Shown: positions 1 to 10,015 of the stretch, in pieces
How the letters are laid out: the number at the start of each line of letters is the position of its first letter
Numbering within the stretch: position 1 is the first letter of the stretch
DNA from: Phosphoribacter sp037045055
GTDB taxonomy: Bacteria; Actinomycetota; Actinomycetes; Actinomycetales; Dermatophilaceae
Length of the DNA: 64,000 bases
NCBI GenBank assembly: GCA_037045055.1
Contig: JBAOHJ010000003.1
Span: forward strand, 992,001 to 1,056,000
Direction of reading: 5' to 3'
Position numbers and translations under genes: made by a program
The notes under the pieces: model-generated
Told to the model about the DNA's origin: nothing
The model's input: the letters and a program-made list of their open reading frames with translations, nothing else
Database searches by the model: none

Positions 1-1128
1 AACCTCGTCGGGGCCTTCCTCTCGGTCGAGGTGGCCCTGACCGTCACCAACGCGGTGGTGAGGATCCAGGACAAGACCGGCGCGCCCGATCCGGCGCTGC
101 TGGCCGATGGCGGCCACGCCCTGCTGCTCATCGTCCTGGCCGGCCTGGTCGGCGGGATCGTGTGGAACCTGGTCACCTGGCTGCTCGGGCTGCCCTCGTC
201 GTCCTCGCACGCTCTGTTCGGCGGCCTGGTGGGCTCGGCCCTGGCCGGTCTGGGGCTCTCGGGGGTCAACTGGGCCGGCGACGGGTCGAAGCTGGACGGC
301 GTGCTCGGCAAGGTCGTCATGCCGGCCCTGCTCTCGCCTCTGGTCGCCGTCGCGGTGGCCGCCGTCGGCACCTGGCTGATCTATCGGGTGACCCAGGGCG
401 TGGCCAACCGGTTCAAGGAGCAGGGGTTCCGCTGGGGACAGATCGGCTCCGCGTCCCTGGTCTCGCTGGCCCACGGCACCAACGACGCCCAGAAGACCAT
501 GGGCGTGATCACCCTGGCGCTCATCGGCTCGGGGTCGTGGACGGACACCACGTCGGTGCCGCTGTGGGTCAAGGTCGCCTGTGCCGCCGCCATCGCCGTC
601 GGCACGTACCTCGGCGGGTGGCGGATCATCCGCACCCTGGGCAAGGGCCTGGTGGAGATCTCCTCGCCCCAGGGCATGGCCGCGGAGAGCTCCTCGGCGG
701 CGGTGATCCTCGCCTCCAGCCATCTGGGCTTCGCCCTGTCGACCACGCACGTGGCTACCGGGTCCATCCTCGGCACCGGCCTGGGCCGGCGCGGCGCGGA
801 GGTCCGCTGGGGGGTCGCCGCCCGGATGGCGGTCGCCTGGCTCATCACCCTGCCCGCTGCGGCCGCCGGCGGCGCCGCGATGTGGTTCCTCGGGCACCTG
901 ATCGGCGGCCTGGCCGGGGCGCTGGCCGTCTTCGGGGTGCTCGTCGCGCTGGCCTCGTGGATGTGGATGCGCTCGCGGCGTGAGCCCGTCGACCACACCA
1001 ACGTCAACGCCGAGTGGACCGGCACTCCCGCCGGCCGCAAGGCCGCGGTCCCGGCGGCGGCCCCCACCGCGAGCGCGGCTGCCGCCCCGGCCGCGGCCCC
1101 CGCCCCGAGCGTCACCCCCACCCGCTAG
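1..1128 (+). CDS. pit: PiT-family inorganic phosphate transporter (5' end outside window)
   Basis: Low-affinity phosphate permease of the PiT family, an integral membrane protein. The reading frame is open from the first base, and the residues before the first possible start (NLVGAFLSVEVA) already look like a PiT core segment, so the N-terminus lies upstream of the window. The diagnostic PiT motif HGTNDAQKTMGV is visible near residue 155 and a second half-repeat (TTHVATGSILG) near residue 245, with several hydrophobic segments. The C-terminus ends in a low-complexity Ala/Pro tail. A small membrane protein gene follows 19 bases downstream and is probably co-transcribed. The family call is firm; the ion coupled to transport cannot be told from sequence. 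Confidence 0.93.
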   Translation, partial: NLVGAFLSVEVALTVTNAVVRIQDKTGAPDPALLADGGHALLLIVLAGLVGGIVWNLVTWLLGLPSSSSHALFGGLVGSALAGLGLSGVNWAGDGSKLDGVLGKVVMPALLSPLVAVAVAAVGTWLIYRVTQGVANRFKEQGFRWGQIGSASLVSLAHGTNDAQKTMGVITLALIGSGSWTDTTSVPLWVKVACAAAIAVGTYLGGWRIIRTLGKGLVEISSPQGMAAESSSAAVILASSHLGFALSTTHVATGSILGTGLGRRGAEVRWGVAARMAVAWLITLPAAAAGGAAMWFLGHLIGGLAGALAVFGVLVALASWMWMRSRREPVDHTNVNAEWTGTPAGRKAAVPAAAPTASAAAAPAAAPAPSVTPTR

Positions 1129-1147
1129 AGAGGATCGAGGAACACCG

Positions 1148-1447
1148 ATGAACAACGTCGTCCTGGCCCTCGACGGGGCCTGGAAGGTCCTCGTCGCCGG
1201 GTTGGTCCTCGGGGCCGGCCTGCCGACGGTCTTCGCCCTGGGCGTGCGTGCCCTGGCCTACGGCTCCGGCGGCCGGGCCGAGCTCAGCCGCGAGCCCGGC
1301 CGTCCCATCGGCACCGTCCTGGCCTATCTGTGCTTCGCCGTGGTCCTCGTGGGCGTCGCGCTGGGGTTGACCTACATCGTCGCCTCAGGTTTCGGCAAGG
1401 CGCTGTCCTTCGAGCACGTGTACCCGACGCTGGTCTCCAAGAAGTAG
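1148..1447 (+). CDS. Small two-helix membrane protein linked to the phosphate transporter
   Basis: A 99-residue protein with two clear hydrophobic segments (about residues 12-35 and 58-82), separated by a short charged loop (SREPGRP) and ending in a Lys-rich tail. I do not recognise a named family, although small proteins of this type commonly follow pit in actinobacteria. The ATG was chosen because AGAGAGGATCGAGGAAC provides a ribosome binding site just upstream and the gene starts 19 bases after pit. Its position suggests an accessory role in phosphate transport, which is inference only. Confidence 0.75.
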   Translation: MNNVVLALDGAWKVLVAGLVLGAGLPTVFALGVRALAYGSGGRAELSREPGRPIGTVLAYLCFAVVLVGVALGLTYIVASGFGKALSFEHVYPTLVSKK

Positions 1448-1456
1448 GCGAGGGCC

Positions 1457-1771
1457 ATGTCGCAGTCCGTCCGGTCCCTGCCCCATCGGATGCTCACCTG
1501 GCTGCGGGCCGGCTACCCCAGCGGCGTCCCCGGCCACGACTACATCGCCCTGCTGGGCATCCTGCACCGCCAGCTCACCGATGTGGAGGTCGACGACCTG
1601 GCCGCCGAGCTTGCGTCGATCTGCGCCCCCGGGGCCCCGGTGACCGAGGACGACATCCGCGACCTCATCGGCGCCCGCATCCACGAGCAGGCCGACGAGC
1701 TGGCCACCGCCCGGGTCTCGGCTCACCTGGCCCGCGGCGGGTGGCCCCTGGCCACCATCGCCGCCGACTGA
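1457..1771 (+). CDS. DUF3349 domain protein
   Basis: A 104-residue soluble protein resembling the actinobacterial DUF3349 family. It carries the typical N-terminal segment MLTWLRAGYPSGVPGHDY, followed by an LTDVEVDDLAAEL helix and a TEDDIRDLIG segment. Proteins of this family are small helical bundles of unknown function. The gene lies 9 bases after the preceding membrane protein gene, so the three genes from pit onward probably form one transcript. Its stop codon lies inside the first unit of a short tandem repeat. Confidence 0.8.
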   Translation: MSQSVRSLPHRMLTWLRAGYPSGVPGHDYIALLGILHRQLTDVEVDDLAAELASICAPGAPVTEDDIRDLIGARIHEQADELATARVSAHLARGGWPLATIAAD

Positions 1772-1831
1772 GCCGACTGACCGACTGACCGACTGAGCCG
1801 ACTGAGCCGACTGAGCCGACTGACCGACTGA
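1763..1831. repeat. Short tandem repeat (8-9 nt units, GCCGACTGA)
   Basis: Eight consecutive units of GCCGACTGA or its 8-base variant CCGACTGA run from the stop codon of the DUF3349 gene into the intergenic region. The mixed 8/9-nt period and TGA in each unit mean that it cannot encode a + strand repeat protein. It looks like a slippage-prone minisatellite at a gene 3' end. Confidence 0.9.
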
Positions 1832-2040
1832 GCCGGCAGGTCGCCGCCGACACGACGGTATGCCGCGACGTCACCGCCCGCGCTGCTAGTCTCGCCGCAT
1901 GGTCCGTGCCCGGCATACCGGCTCCTGGCGCCCGTCCTGACGAGGCGAGCCGAGCGGACCATCCCCCACTGCGACGCCGCCTGCGGGCGGCGTCGCCGCG
2001 TCCGGCGCCGCGAGCCCGCAGGCCCCACACCGAAGGCACC

Positions 2041-3087
2041 ATGATGACCCCTGCAGCCCCGACCCGCGCCGGCGGCATCCCGGCGCGGGCTCGTCCGCGC
2101 AGCCTCTCCGGGATGCAGCCCACGAGCGACTCGCTGCACCTGGGCAACTACCTCGGCGCCCTGGTCAACTGGGTCGACCTGCAGGAGCGCTACGACGCGT
2201 TCTACTTCGTCGCCGACCTGCACGCGCTCACCGTGCCGACCGACCCCGCCGTGCTGCGCCGACGCACCCGGGTGACCGCCGCGCAGTTCGTCGCCGGCGG
2301 GGTGGACCCGGCGCGCTCGGCGGTGTTCTGCCAGAGCCATCTGCCCCAGCACACCGAGCTGGCCTGGGTGATGAACTGCCTCACCGCCAAGGGCGAGGCC
2401 GAGCGGATGACGCAGTACAAGGACAAGGTCGCCAAGGGCCAGAACCCCAATGTCGGGCTGTTCACCTACCCGATGCTCATGGCCGCCGACATCCTCATGT
2501 ACGACGCCGACAAGGTGCCCGTCGGCGAGGACCAGCGCCAGCACCTGGAGATCACCCGAGACCTGGCGCAGCGGTTCAACCAGCGGTTCGGCGACACCCT
2601 GGTCGTCCCCGAGCCGCATATCCTCAAGGAGACCGCCAAGATCATGGACCTGGCCGAGCCGACGTCGAAGATGTCCGGCACGACCTCCACCGAGCAGGGG
2701 CTCATCCTGTTGTCGGACCCCCCGGCCCGGATCGCCAAGAAGATCAAGTCCGCGGTCACCGACGCCGAGCGGGAGATCCGCTACGACCCGCAGGCCAAGC
2801 CGGGGGTGTCCAACCTGCTGTCCATCGAGTCGGCCCTGACCGGCACCCCGGTGCAGACCCTCGAACGCGGGTATGCCGGTCGCGGCTACGGCGAGCTCAA
2901 GGGCCAGGTCGCACAGGTCGTCGTGGACTCGCTGCGGCCCTACCAGCAGCGCCTCGCCGAGCTGGTCGCCGACCCGGCCGAGCTGGACCGCATCCTCGCG
3001 GCCGGTGCCGAGCGGGCCGGCGCCGTGGCCACCGCGACGGTGGGCCGGGTGTACGACCGGATGGGCCTGCTGCCCCCGCTGGGCTGA
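2041..3087 (+). CDS. trpS: Tryptophanyl-tRNA synthetase
   Basis: Class I aminoacyl-tRNA synthetase that charges tRNA-Trp. The HIGH-type motif is HLGN in SDSLHLGNYLGAL near residue 38, and the second signature is KMSG (SKMSGTTSTEQG) near residue 212, a KMS variant instead of the usual KMSKS. The length of 348 residues fits bacterial TrpS. The reading frame is open further upstream, but the ATG at 2041 places the conserved RPRSLSGMQPT segment at the usual distance from the N-terminus. A GAAGG sequence lies upstream. The gene is monocistronic as far as can be seen, and a hairpin lies downstream. Confidence 0.97.
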   Translation: MMTPAAPTRAGGIPARARPRSLSGMQPTSDSLHLGNYLGALVNWVDLQERYDAFYFVADLHALTVPTDPAVLRRRTRVTAAQFVAGGVDPARSAVFCQSHLPQHTELAWVMNCLTAKGEAERMTQYKDKVAKGQNPNVGLFTYPMLMAADILMYDADKVPVGEDQRQHLEITRDLAQRFNQRFGDTLVVPEPHILKETAKIMDLAEPTSKMSGTTSTEQGLILLSDPPARIAKKIKSAVTDAEREIRYDPQAKPGVSNLLSIESALTGTPVQTLERGYAGRGYGELKGQVAQVVVDSLRPYQQRLAELVADPAELDRILAAGAERAGAVATATVGRVYDRMGLLPPLG

Positions 3088-3178
3088 GCGGCAGCCCCGC
3101 GCCCCCACCGCCCGGTTGCCGCGGCCGACTCGACGCGCGAGCACGACGTCGGCTCGGGGTGGTCGGCGGCCACCCAGC

Positions 3179-3212
3179 GACGGGGGGTATGCCGCGCGGC
3201 ATACCCCCCGTC
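3179..3212. terminator. Perfect 34-nt palindrome, probable bidirectional terminator
   Basis: The palindrome is perfect over 34 bases and is built from GGTATGCC and its complement GGCATACC around a GCGC centre, flanked by runs of G and C. It lies between the 3' ends of two convergent genes (trpS and the antitoxin-like gene), which fits a shared terminator. No T-run follows on the + strand, so termination activity is inferred. Confidence 0.7.
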
Positions 3213-3225
3213 TGTGCTCCGGCGG

Positions 3226-3561
3226 TCAGGGGGTCCCGCGCGGAGCGTCCGTGGACGTCGTGGTGCCGCCCTCGTCTGCGGCGGCCGGGCGCTGCTCGGC
3301 CACCGCCTCGACGAGGTGGGTCAGGTGGGCCTTGACCTTGGCGACGGTGTCGCCGTACCGCCCGCCGGTGCGCTCGTCGACGCTCGCCCCGGCCTTGTCC
3401 AGCAGGGTGAGCACCCTGCCCTGGTTGTCGTGCGCCGCCGTGCCCAGGCGGCTGCGGGCCTCGTCGACGGCCTTGACGGTCGCCGCGCCGAGCTGCCCGA
3501 GGCGGCGCTCGACCTGCAGCTGCTCGGCCTTCTCGCGCAGCATGTCGGTGATGGTCGTCAT
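3226..3561 (-). CDS. Small MT0933/Rv0909-antitoxin-like protein
   Basis: A 111-residue, highly charged helical protein. The central segment LLDKAGASVDERTGGRYGDTV (residues about 54-74) matches the pattern DKAGxxVDExTGGKY seen in the actinobacterial Rv0909/MT0933 antitoxin family. The N-terminal half (EKAEQLQVERRLGQLG) is an amphipathic helix not usual in that family. No toxin gene lies beside it, so it may be an orphan with another role. The ATG at 3561 follows a reasonable spacing, and the gene converges on trpS across a long hairpin. Confidence 0.6.
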   Translation of the reverse strand: MTTITDMLREKAEQLQVERRLGQLGAATVKAVDEARSRLGTAAHDNQGRVLTLLDKAGASVDERTGGRYGDTVAKVKAHLTHLVEAVAEQRPAAADEGGTTTSTDAPRGTP

Positions 3562-3773
3562 CTCCGGGATCCCCCTGGTGGTGCGGTGAACGTCTGCGAG
3601 CGGTGGCCCGCGTGCACCTGTCTGAACGAGCCCGGCACTCGCGCTGTTCCCGGCTCGGGCGGAGGCCTCCCGCCTGGGCGGCGCCCGGGCCTTCCGTTGG
3701 CGCCCGAATCCGACCAGGATGTCCACCGCCGGCCATCCGCCCGGCCCCGACACCCACACCACGGGAGACGACG

Positions 3774-5315
3774 ATGACCCACCCTCGGCCCTATCGGACG
3801 TTCGCGCTCGGCGCGGCCACGGCGCTGGCCCTCGCCCTGGGCATCCCCGGGGCCGGCGCGGCGCCCCAGGCGCCGGTGACGACCAGCTCGACCCCCGCGC
3901 CGATCACCACCCCCGACGGCGCCCTGTGGAGCTACCTGGTCAACGCCCGGATCGCCAACCCGGGGCAGACCCGCCTGGTCGAGCGGGCGGTGACCGCCGC
4001 CGGGGGCGTCGTCGTGCAGTCCTGGCCGCAGATCGGGGTCGTCGTGGCCCACTCGACGAACGGGTCCTTCCGGGCCGACGTGGTTGCCGCCGGCGGCAAC
4101 GCCGTGCAGTCCGTGGGCGCCACCCGGTCCGTGGCCGTCGTCGAGGGCACCCCGGCCGACCTGGGCGCCTCGTGGGGCCCCGGCGCCTCCGGGTACCGCA
4201 AGGACGCCAAGAAGAAGAGCAACGGCGACCTGCCCGCCGACGAGTCCCCCGCGACGGCGGCCGACCCCCGGGAGGGCGAGCAGTGGGACCTGACGATGAT
4301 CAAGGCCGACCTGGCCCACCGGATCACCGACGGGTCGCGCAACGTCCTCGTCGGCGTCCTGGACAGCGGCATCGACCCCGACCACCCCGACCTGGTGGCC
4401 AACCTCGACGTCGCCGACTCGGTGAACTGCTCGGCGGCCGGCCGCCCCGACCTGTCGGCCAGCGGGTGGTCACCGACGACCAGTGACCACGGCACCCATG
4501 TCGCGGGCACCATCGCGGCGGCGCGTAACGGGGTCGGCATCGTCGGCGTGGCCCCGAACGTCCGGGTCGCCTCGGTCAAGGTCGTCAACGACGACGGCTT
4601 CATCTACCCGGAGTACGCCGTGTGCGGCTTCGTCTGGGCGGGCCTGCGCCACATGGACGTGACGAACAACAGCTACTACGTCGACCCCTTCGAGTTCTAC
4701 TGCGAGGACCAGCCCGACCAGTACGCCGCCAAGGAGGCGGTGCGCCGCGCGGTGCGGTGGTCGACGTCGATGGGTGTCGTCCATGCCGCGGCGGCCGGCA
4801 ACTCCGCGGTGGACTTGGCCAACAAGACCGTCGACGCAGGCAGCCCCGACGACGGCACGCCGATCCTGCGTCGGCTCGACGCCCGCTGCGAGGACATCCC
4901 CACCGAGCTCGACGGGGTGGTGACGGTGTCGTCGCTGGCCCGCATCGGGACCTCGACCGACAGCCAGCTGTCCTACTTCTCCAACCGGGGCCTGGGCAAG
5001 ATCGACGTCGCGGCACCCGGCTCGCGGGTCCTCTCGACGATCGTCGCCGGCAACTCCTACGGCCTCAAGAGCGGCACGTCGATGGCCTCGCCCCACGTGG
5101 CCGGCGTCCTCGCGTTGATGAAGTCGGTGCACCCGAGTTGGACACCTGCCCAGATGATCGCCAAGGTGCTCGCCCAGGCCGACGACAAGGCGTGCGCGCC
5201 CGCGCAGTTCCGTCCGGGCACGACCACGCCCGGTGGCGCGGACTGTGTCGGCCCGCTGGCGAACAACAGCTACGCGGGCGAGGGCGTGGTCGACGCCCTC
5301 GACGCGGTGAGCTGA
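3774..5315 (+). CDS. Secreted subtilisin-like serine protease (S8)
   Basis: A 513-residue peptidase S8. It has a signal peptide (MTHPRPYRTFALGAATAL..., cleavage near AGAAPQ) and an N-terminal prodomain of about 150 residues. The catalytic triad is Asp in VLDSGIDPDHPD (about residue 198), His in DHGTHVAGT (about 241) and Ser in GTSMASPHVAG (about 437). The oxyanion-hole Asn is in AAAGNS. Six or more Cys in the catalytic domain suggest disulfides, consistent with an extracellular enzyme. The ATG follows GGGAGACG. No mycosin-type membrane anchor or ESX gene is nearby, so this is a free secreted protease rather than a type VII component. Confidence 0.92.
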   Translation: MTHPRPYRTFALGAATALALALGIPGAGAAPQAPVTTSSTPAPITTPDGALWSYLVNARIANPGQTRLVERAVTAAGGVVVQSWPQIGVVVAHSTNGSFRADVVAAGGNAVQSVGATRSVAVVEGTPADLGASWGPGASGYRKDAKKKSNGDLPADESPATAADPREGEQWDLTMIKADLAHRITDGSRNVLVGVLDSGIDPDHPDLVANLDVADSVNCSAAGRPDLSASGWSPTTSDHGTHVAGTIAAARNGVGIVGVAPNVRVASVKVVNDDGFIYPEYAVCGFVWAGLRHMDVTNNSYYVDPFEFYCEDQPDQYAAKEAVRRAVRWSTSMGVVHAAAAGNSAVDLANKTVDAGSPDDGTPILRRLDARCEDIPTELDGVVTVSSLARIGTSTDSQLSYFSNRGLGKIDVAAPGSRVLSTIVAGNSYGLKSGTSMASPHVAGVLALMKSVHPSWTPAQMIAKVLAQADDKACAPAQFRPGTTTPGGADCVGPLANNSYAGEGVVDALDAVS

Positions 5316-5472
5316 ACCGCCGTGGGGGTGCCCGGGCACGGTCGCCTCGAGGCACCCCCACCCGCTCGTCGCGGCAATCCCCCGCCCGCCGCGGCGGCGT
5401 CGACGCTGGACTTGTGGCGGGGGTCACAGCCCGACAGAGTGGGGCCTACCTACGTGCCCCGCAGGAGGACCC

Positions 5473-7446
<1,974 letters not shown>

Positions 7447-8120
7447 GCCGGTCGCCGACGCCGTCCATGAGGTCGCGCAGACCCCGGGCGAAGACGGCGG
7501 GGCTCACCTCCTCGAGGACCAGCCGCTGCAGCATGTAGCCGGGCAGCATCGCGAAGATCACCCGGGCCATCGGGTCCAGGTCGGCGTCCCCGCGCAGATG
7601 CCCGGCGTCCCGCCAGCGACGCAGGACCTCGGTGAGGGTCCCGAGCAGCTCGCGCAGGCGCGGTGCGAGTATGCCGCGCACCTGGCCACCGAGCACGGCC
7701 TGCCCCCAGATCTGGACGACGACGACCGTGAGGTCGCCGTCGACATGTCGCGCCATCGTCAGCACCTGCTCGACCAGGGCCGCCACCACGTCGGCCGGGT
7801 GTTGGGCAGTGGGCTCGGCCAAGGCTCGCTGCAGCACGGCGTCCATGTCGCCCAGTCGGCTGTCGGCCACCGCGGCCAGCAGGTCGTCCTTGCTCGAGAA
7901 GTACCCGTAGACCGCACCCGCCGAGAGCCCCGACTCCTCGATGACCTGGGCCATCGTCGTGCCCTGGAAGCCCGCGCGCATCACACAGCGAATCGCCGCG
8001 TCGACGATCTGCGCGCGGCGCTGGGCGCGTCGCTGGGCGGTGATCCTGGGCAGGTCCCTCTCCTGTCGCGACGGCCTCGGCTCGGTCGGTTCGGGTGGGC
8101 GGGGCAGGGCTCTCTCTGAG

Positions 8121-8149
8121 ATTATAAAAAACGAACGTTCGGTTTGACA
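8121..8149. promoter_or_regulatory. Divergent promoter with TetR operator
   Basis: The core palindrome GAACGTTC (8133-8140) extends imperfectly to AAAACGAACGTTCGGTTT. On the minus strand TATAAT (8121-8126 complement) lies 18 bases from TTGTCA, with the operator filling the spacer. On the plus strand TTGACA (8144-8149) overlaps the operator edge and serves the membrane protein gene. An A-rich run is unusual in this GC-rich DNA. The layout is that of a repressor controlling itself and a divergent exporter-like gene. Confidence 0.75.
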
Positions 8150-8207
8150 ACGGTCGGACGGTGGCTCATCCTCGACGCGAGGTCACCACCGCCGCAGGGA
8201 GATCGCC

Positions 8208-9323
8208 ATGACCGACAACGAGCACGACCGTCCCGCCACACCCACGCCCGGCACGGGGACACCCTCGGGCACGGGGACACCCTCGGGCGCAGCAACACCC
8301 TCGGGCGCAGGAACACCCTCGGGCACGGGGACACCCTCGAGCGCAGGGACACCCTCGCGCGTGGACCACCGGCCCGGCGACGGTGTCCGAGCCGTCGGGA
8401 TCGCGCTGGCGTTGACCATCGCGCTCGGGGTCATGCTCAGCCTGTTCGCCTGGCCGGCGGCGCGCCTGGCCCCCCACGACCTGCCGATCGCCGTCGCCGG
8501 TCCGGCGCCGGTGACCGCGCGCATGGCCGCCGGGTTGGCGCAGGGCCGGCCCGAGGCCTTCGCCGTGACGACCGTGACCACGCGCGAGGAGGCCGTCCGG
8601 CTGGTGCGGGAGCGTCAGGTGTACGGCGCCCTGGTCGTCGGCCCGGGCGGCAGCGAGGTGCTCACCGCCTCGGCCCGCTCGCCCGTCGTGGCCCAACTGC
8701 TCGGCCAGGCCGGCCAGCAGGTGGCCGCCGGTCAGGGCACGGCCCCGGCGGTGACCGACCTGGTCCCCCTGCCGGCCGAGGACCCGCGCGGCGCCGGGCT
8801 CGCCGCCGGCCTGTTGCCTATCGTGCTGGGCGGTCTGGCCTGCGCGGCGGCGACCACGTTCGCCATCCGCAAGCGGAGCTGGCGCCTGGTCGCCGCGGGC
8901 CTGTATGCCGTCATCGGCGGTGCGGCCCTGACCTGGCTGCTGCAGTCGTGGTTGGGTTCGCTGTCCGGCAACCTCTGGACCAACGCCTCCGTCATGGCCC
9001 TGGGCGTGGCCGCCGTGGCGTTCGCGGTCCTGGGCCTGGAGTCGGTGCTGGGCACTCGGGGGCTGGCACTGGGCGCGGCGCTGATGATGTTGCTCGGCAA
9101 TGCCCTGTCCGCCGCCGGCGCGGCCCCCGAGCTGCTGCCCACCGGGTGGGGCGCCCTGGGCCAGTGGCTGCCGGCGGGTGCGACGAACACCGCGCTGCGC
9201 GCCGTGGCCTTCTTCGACGGCCACGGCGCGGCTCAGCCGCTGTTGGTGCTCGCCGGGTGGGTCGTGCTGGGTCTGCTGCTCGTCGGCATCGCCGGGCGAA
9301 CGCGCCGACACGCCACCCCCTGA
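8208..9323 (+). CDS. ABC-2/Pip-like multi-pass membrane protein under TetR control
   Basis: A 371-residue protein. A disordered N-terminal segment of TPSG(T/A)G repeats (about residues 13-50) precedes one transmembrane helix near residue 65, an extracytoplasmic domain, then about five more helices (from about residue 205 to the end). This layout resembles the DUF3533/YhgE-Pip group of ABC-2-type membrane proteins. Such proteins are often controlled by a divergent TetR repressor and linked to export of toxic or lipophilic compounds. No ATPase gene is adjacent. Function beyond membrane export is not supported. The ATG follows GCAGGGAGATC. Confidence 0.75.
   Translation: MTDNEHDRPATPTPGTGTPSGTGTPSGAATPSGAGTPSGTGTPSSAGTPSRVDHRPGDGVRAVGIALALTIALGVMLSLFAWPAARLAPHDLPIAVAGPAPVTARMAAGLAQGRPEAFAVTTVTTREEAVRLVRERQVYGALVVGPGGSEVLTASARSPVVAQLLGQAGQQVAAGQGTAPAVTDLVPLPAEDPRGAGLAAGLLPIVLGGLACAAATTFAIRKRSWRLVAAGLYAVIGGAALTWLLQSWLGSLSGNLWTNASVMALGVAAVAFAVLGLESVLGTRGLALGAALMMLLGNALSAAGAAPELLPTGWGALGQWLPAGATNTALRAVAFFDGHGAAQPLLVLAGWVVLGLLLVGIAGRTRRHATP
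8253..8360 (+). repeat. 18-bp in-frame tandem repeat (six copies)
   Basis: Six copies of an 18-base unit (consensus RCRGGRACACCCTCGGGC) encode a six-residue Thr/Pro/Ser/Gly repeat in the cytoplasmic tail of the membrane protein. The first two copies are identical and later copies diverge. The period is a multiple of three, so copy-number change would keep the frame. Confidence 0.92.
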
Positions 9324-9543
9324 GCGCCGCTGCGCCCGGACCGAGGCCTCCGCCGTCCCGCTCGGCTGTCCCGCTCGGCCGCCCAGCCGGGCAGCCGGGC
9401 AGCCGGACAGATCGGACCGGGCCGGCCCACGAGTGGCCGGCGGCGGTCCGCGCCCCTAGCCTGGGTCGAGGCAACGGCGTACCGGTGCCGTCGCGGCGCC
9501 GCTAGGCTCGGCGTCAGGCGCCAGCGCACCAGGAGGAGACACC

Positions 9544-9954
9544 ATGGCGAGCGAGCTCACCGACCGGATCGAGGCACAGGCGGCCGAGCCGACCCTCGGT
9601 CAGCTCGTCGCATCGGCCTCCCGGGACATGTCGTCGATCGTGCGCAACGAGATCGAGCTGGCCAAGCTCGAGGTCACCGGCTCGCTCAAGCACGCCGGGA
9701 TGGGCGCCGGGATGCTCGGCGCCGCCGGGCTGTTCGGGCTGTTCGCGTTCGGGTTCCTGCTGACCGCCGGGGCTTGGGGTCTGGTCGCGGCCGGGCTGTC
9801 GGCGTGGCTGGCGTTCCTCGTCGTCGCGCTCGTGCTGCTCCTGCTCGCCGCGATCCTGGTCATGGTCGGGGTCCGGGCCCTCAAGCGAGCCAACCCCAAG
9901 CCCGAGCGGGCCATCGCCAACGCCGAAGCCACCATCGCCACGCTCAAGCGCTGA
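9544..9954 (+). CDS. Actinobacterial Holin-X family protein (DUF1469)
   Basis: A 136-residue protein with an N-terminal amphipathic region (LGQLVASASRDMSSIVRNEIELAKLE) typical of the Holin-X/phage-holin superfamily III family, then two strong transmembrane segments (about residues 57-80 and 84-110) and a basic tail. Despite the name these are chromosomal membrane proteins of unknown role, not phage lysis proteins. No phage genes are nearby. The ATG follows AGGAGGAGACACC. It precedes an epoxide-hydrolase-like gene, as in related actinobacteria. Confidence 0.85.
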   Translation: MASELTDRIEAQAAEPTLGQLVASASRDMSSIVRNEIELAKLEVTGSLKHAGMGAGMLGAAGLFGLFAFGFLLTAGAWGLVAAGLSAWLAFLVVALVLLLLAAILVMVGVRALKRANPKPERAIANAEATIATLKR

Positions 9955-10015
9955 CCTGAGGCGTCGGCCCTGGAGCCGGCGGACGCGGCATACCGACGAA
10001 AGCCAGACGACACCC

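Noticed and set aside
8253..8360. Tandem repeats as a CRISPR array
   Set aside because: Units are adjacent without unique spacers and lie in frame inside a gene; no cas genes are present.
9544..9954. Holin-X gene as a sign of prophage
   Set aside because: This family is chromosomal in actinobacteria and no phage genes are near.
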